Positions 33,715 through 34,473 of a DNA stretch of 34,473 nucleotides are shown piece after piece. A program made the translations under genes and the position numbers. The notes beneath the pieces were generated by a model. The model did no database searches, was not told where the DNA came from, and saw only the letters and a program-made list of their open reading frames with translations. The stretch's first letter is position 1. Every line of letters begins with the position of its first letter. The stretch spans positions 1-34,473 of the forward strand of contig JAFLCL010000062.1 in assembly GCA_017303575.1 (NCBI GenBank), read 5' to 3'. The stretch comes from Deltaproteobacteria bacterium. GTDB taxonomy: Bacteria; Myxococcota_A; Polyangia; Polyangiales; Sandaracinaceae.

Positions 33715-34347
33715 TCACATGCAGCAGGCGAGGCACCGCGGGTCGTAACAGGTGCCAGCGCTACGGCCCGCCGTGCAGCACTCCTGACCTCCCCTGCAGC
33801 CATCGGCGCGGCAGTCCCTCGTGACGGCACACGCGCCGTCGGAACGCACCGAGACGCGAGCCATCGCTGCCTGGCAGGCGTTCGAGTAGGTCGTGCCGTC
33901 GCAGCCGCAGACGGGGGCCACCTCGTCGGTGCAGAGCGCGGGCACCTCGCGGCAGACGCCGCCTGCGTCCGGGACGAGACAGCTCTCGTCGCAGTACTGA
34001 TCGCGTGTCGGGCACGCGATCGACGCGATGCCGCCGCAGAACGATCCCGAGACGGGTGCATCGAGGCGGCCACCGCCAGGCGAGTCCGCCGCGACGAACG
34101 CATCGTCGGACGAGAACGCGTCCGCCCGATCGCTCGGTGCGTCCTCGTCGGGCGTGACCGGCGCGTCCTCGCCCACGGCGGGTGCATCGGCGCCTGGGGC
34201 GTCCACACGCTCGCCCGGTGCATCGTCGCGCGCGGCGGGCGCATCCATTGAAGAGCCGCCGGTGTCGGGCGCCTCGGTGCCTCCGCCACAGGCGGAGAGA
34301 AGGGGAAGCGCAGCAAGAGAGAGGACCAGGAGAATTCGAAGCGGCAT
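33715..34347 (-). CDS. Kazal-domain Cys-rich lipoprotein
   Basis: This 210-residue lipoprotein has the lipobox LLSAC (C20) and a '-DA-' linker (35-98, including MDAPAARDDAPGERVDAPGA). A Cys segment with FCGGIASIACP and QYCDESC follows. A Kazal-type domain is visible at about 132-173: CREVPALCTDEVAPVCGC, then DGTTYSNACQAAMA and a closing Cys. The tail (174-210) holds more Cys pairs and ends CLACCM. Kazal domains inhibit serine proteases or bind at surfaces. The P1 residue cannot be fixed by eye. The ATG at 34347 is the better start because it gives the signal peptide, although the frame is open to 34395. Confidence 0.87.
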   Translation of the reverse strand: MPLRILLVLSLAALPLLSACGGGTEAPDTGGSSMDAPAARDDAPGERVDAPGADAPAVGEDAPVTPDEDAPSDRADAFSSDDAFVAADSPGGGRLDAPVSGSFCGGIASIACPTRDQYCDESCLVPDAGGVCREVPALCTDEVAPVCGCDGTTYSNACQAAMARVSVRSDGACAVTRDCRADGCRGGQECCTAGRSAGTCYDPRCLACCM

Positions 34348-34379
34348 CCGTAGAGCGTACGGGCGGCGAAGGCACCTCG

Positions 34380-34473
34380 TCACCTGGGGTGCCACGAGCG
34401 CCGACCACGCGCGCGAGCGGAGCCGCGCCGAGCTGCGAGCGCGAGGGCGAGCGCGCCCAAGAGCGCGTGCCCG
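34380..34473 (-). CDS. 3' end of a gene with a MYXO-CTERM-like tail (partial)
   Basis: The last 94 bases, read on the minus strand in the frame ending TGA at 34380, give GHALLGALALALAARRGSA followed by Arg-rich residues and the stop. A hydrophobic run followed by an Arg cluster at a C-terminus is the MYXO-CTERM/GlyGly-CTERM style of surface-sorting tail. The third codon positions are G/C in this frame, which supports coding. Only 30 residues are visible and the window cuts the gene. Confidence 0.45.
   Translation of the reverse strand, partial: GHALLGALALALAARRGSARARGRRSWHPR

Overview
This 34.5 kb window looks like a chromosomal segment of a very GC-rich myxobacterium. The best guess is a Sandaracinus-like member of the Polyangiales. 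The grounds are the strong G/C bias at third codon positions, the many lipoproteins with low-complexity '-DA-' linkers behind the lipobox, RCC1 and MopE-type surface proteins, a MYXO-CTERM-like tail at the right edge and a secreted GH13 amylase. This assignment is an inference from style, since no 16S or other marker is present. Coding density is high, no intergenic gap exceeds 300 bp, and I see no tRNA, rRNA, CRISPR array or intact insertion sequence.

Left part (1-8.7 kb): a CDF metal exporter with a His-rich N-terminus lies behind a Cys-motif membrane protein (minus strand). Next come an FAD-dependent oxidoreductase and a lipoprotein, a divergent glutathione S-transferase-like gene, and a PlsC-type acyltransferase. 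A secreted barrel-like protein is then translationally coupled to a GPH-type sugar:cation symporter. Two copies of one 27-bp hairpin repeat sit just 3' of the oxidoreductase and the GST genes.

Middle part (8.8-20.4 kb): an AcrA/AcrB-type RND efflux pair without a local outer-membrane channel, followed by a decayed vapC relic. A lipoprotein, a small secreted protein and an intact VapBC-type toxin-antitoxin pair come next. Then a fadI-fadJ beta-oxidation operon follows, preceded by a perfect TetR-type palindrome, with an ApeI/FabZ-like dehydratase gene upstream and a divergent secreted thioredoxin-fold protein without cysteines.

Right part (20.4-34.5 kb): a cluster of surface proteins. It holds a seven-bladed RCC1 lipoprotein, a PPC-like lipoprotein, a MopE-motif protein with three copies of a Cys-containing repeat coupled to an FGE-fold protein, and a Cys-rich lipoprotein built on 75-bp tandem repeats. 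An enoyl-CoA isomerase-like crotonase sits among them. A tight minus-strand run follows: truncated DUF4132 protein, GH13 amylase, DTW-domain protein with a long C-terminal extension, an inactive-looking HtrA-like domain joined to a barrel-like domain, and an unknown protein. A Kazal-domain lipoprotein and a partial gene close the window.

The most unusual items are the pseudoprotease-barrel fusion, the coupled repeat-lipoprotein/FGE pair, the DTW fusion, the toxin relic next to an intact toxin, and the paired hairpin repeats. I did not find a clear new defence or biosynthetic system.
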